A DNA stretch of 64,000 nt from Undaria pinnatifida. Taxonomy: Eukaryota; Sar; Phaeophyceae; Laminariales; Alariaceae. Below are positions 63,780 through 64,000 of the stretch, piece by piece. Position numbers and translations under genes: made by a program. The stretch spans positions 12,957,205 through 13,021,204 of the forward strand of contig JABAKD010000005.1 of assembly GCA_012845835.1 (NCBI GenBank), given 5' to 3'. How positions within the stretch are numbered: position 1 is the first letter of the stretch; each line of letters opens with the position of its first letter. Below the pieces are notes generated by a model. It was not told where the DNA came from. It searched no databases and worked only from the letters and a program-made list of their open reading frames with translations.

Positions 63780-64000
63780 ACCCCTCGCTATACTAATTCC
63801 AAGTATTTTTGTCCCCAAAACGGGTTTCCAGCTGGAAAGGCGTTAACCCCTTTAGAACCCCAAAATCCCTCCCTATACTAACTTCAAGTAAATTTGTCCC
63901 CAAAAACGGGTTTCCAGATGTAAAAGCGTTAAGTCTACAGGACCACTATCTGGGCCCCAACAGCTGTGCGGCGGAATCTGAACCTCTTTTGGAGCTTGGG
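63780..64000 (-). repeat. Two inverted units related to families S1 and 54.5 kb
   Basis: 'ctaa.t.caagta.ttttgtccccaaaa.cgggtttccag' occurs at 63797 and 63880, the reverse complement of the 'ctggaaaccc.....gacaaacttacttg' segment near 23740 and 54580. Confidence 0.65.

Overview
This is a nuclear eukaryotic window, most likely from a photosynthetic stramenopile and best fitting a brown alga. The sequence evidence is: very short coding exons with textbook GT/AG borders separated by long introns full of repeats; a probable bipartite (ER signal plus plastid) presequence with a GF cleavage-like motif; a plastid-type Rieske-like protein; an interstitial TTAGGG tract; and LINE, hAT, Harbinger-like, LTR and tRNA-derived SINE debris. 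The species is inferred, not proven. There are no bacterial operons, rRNA genes or CRISPR arrays.

Plain open reading frames mislead here. The longest ones are low-complexity or repeat-encoded, while the real genes are exons of 40-120 nt. Reading for splice sites and protein motifs gives three gene loci, all on the minus strand. (1) A Rieske-like plastid protein (PSB33/TEF5-like), exons 13408-13367, 12619-12512, 11476-11362 and 9067-8928. All phases match and it ends in a stop; the 5' end is not found. (2) A first exon at 25400-25300 encoding a signal/transit presequence. (3) A very large gene whose core is a complete JAMM/MPN metalloprotease domain (exons 51776-51720, 51233-51117, 50865-50746, 50100-50020, 48754-48675). 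By phase-compatible exons it appears to start at 62392 and run to at least 37305, perhaps to 30751.

Layout from left to right. 1-6.1 kb: C-tract-rich dispersed repeats, an inverted-repeat-bounded block and a Harbinger-like element nested in it. 6-8.9 kb: mostly unassigned, with an interstitial telomere tract and a tandem duplication. 8.9-13.4 kb: the Rieske-like gene, with minisatellites in its introns. 14.5-15.8 kb: an element with about 300-bp inverted ends. 15.9-18.7 kb: a decayed LINE. 19-24.5 kb: a GGCCC-rich hAT-type MITE and several tandem arrays. 24.5-26.8 kb: unassigned ORFs and the presequence exon. 27-31 kb: tandem and dispersed repeats and a possible terminal exon. 31.4-36 kb: a second LINE cut in two by a 2.1-kb hAT element carrying 42-bp palindromic repeats. 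36.5-62.4 kb: the JAMM gene, whose introns hold satellites, a composite LTR element, SINEs, microsatellites and inverted exon copies. 62.4-64 kb: a minisatellite upstream of the putative start codon and a TA-flanked MITE.

Functional reading: the JAMM protein keeps the catalytic Glu, the HxHP...SxxD motif, a SUMO-interaction-like motif and a SANT-like segment, and suits a nuclear deubiquitinase of the MYSM1/MPND type. The Rieske-like protein has Cys pairs in place of the Cys-His pairs and suits a thylakoid-associated, non-canonical metal-binding protein. All gene models are read by eye and need transcript support.
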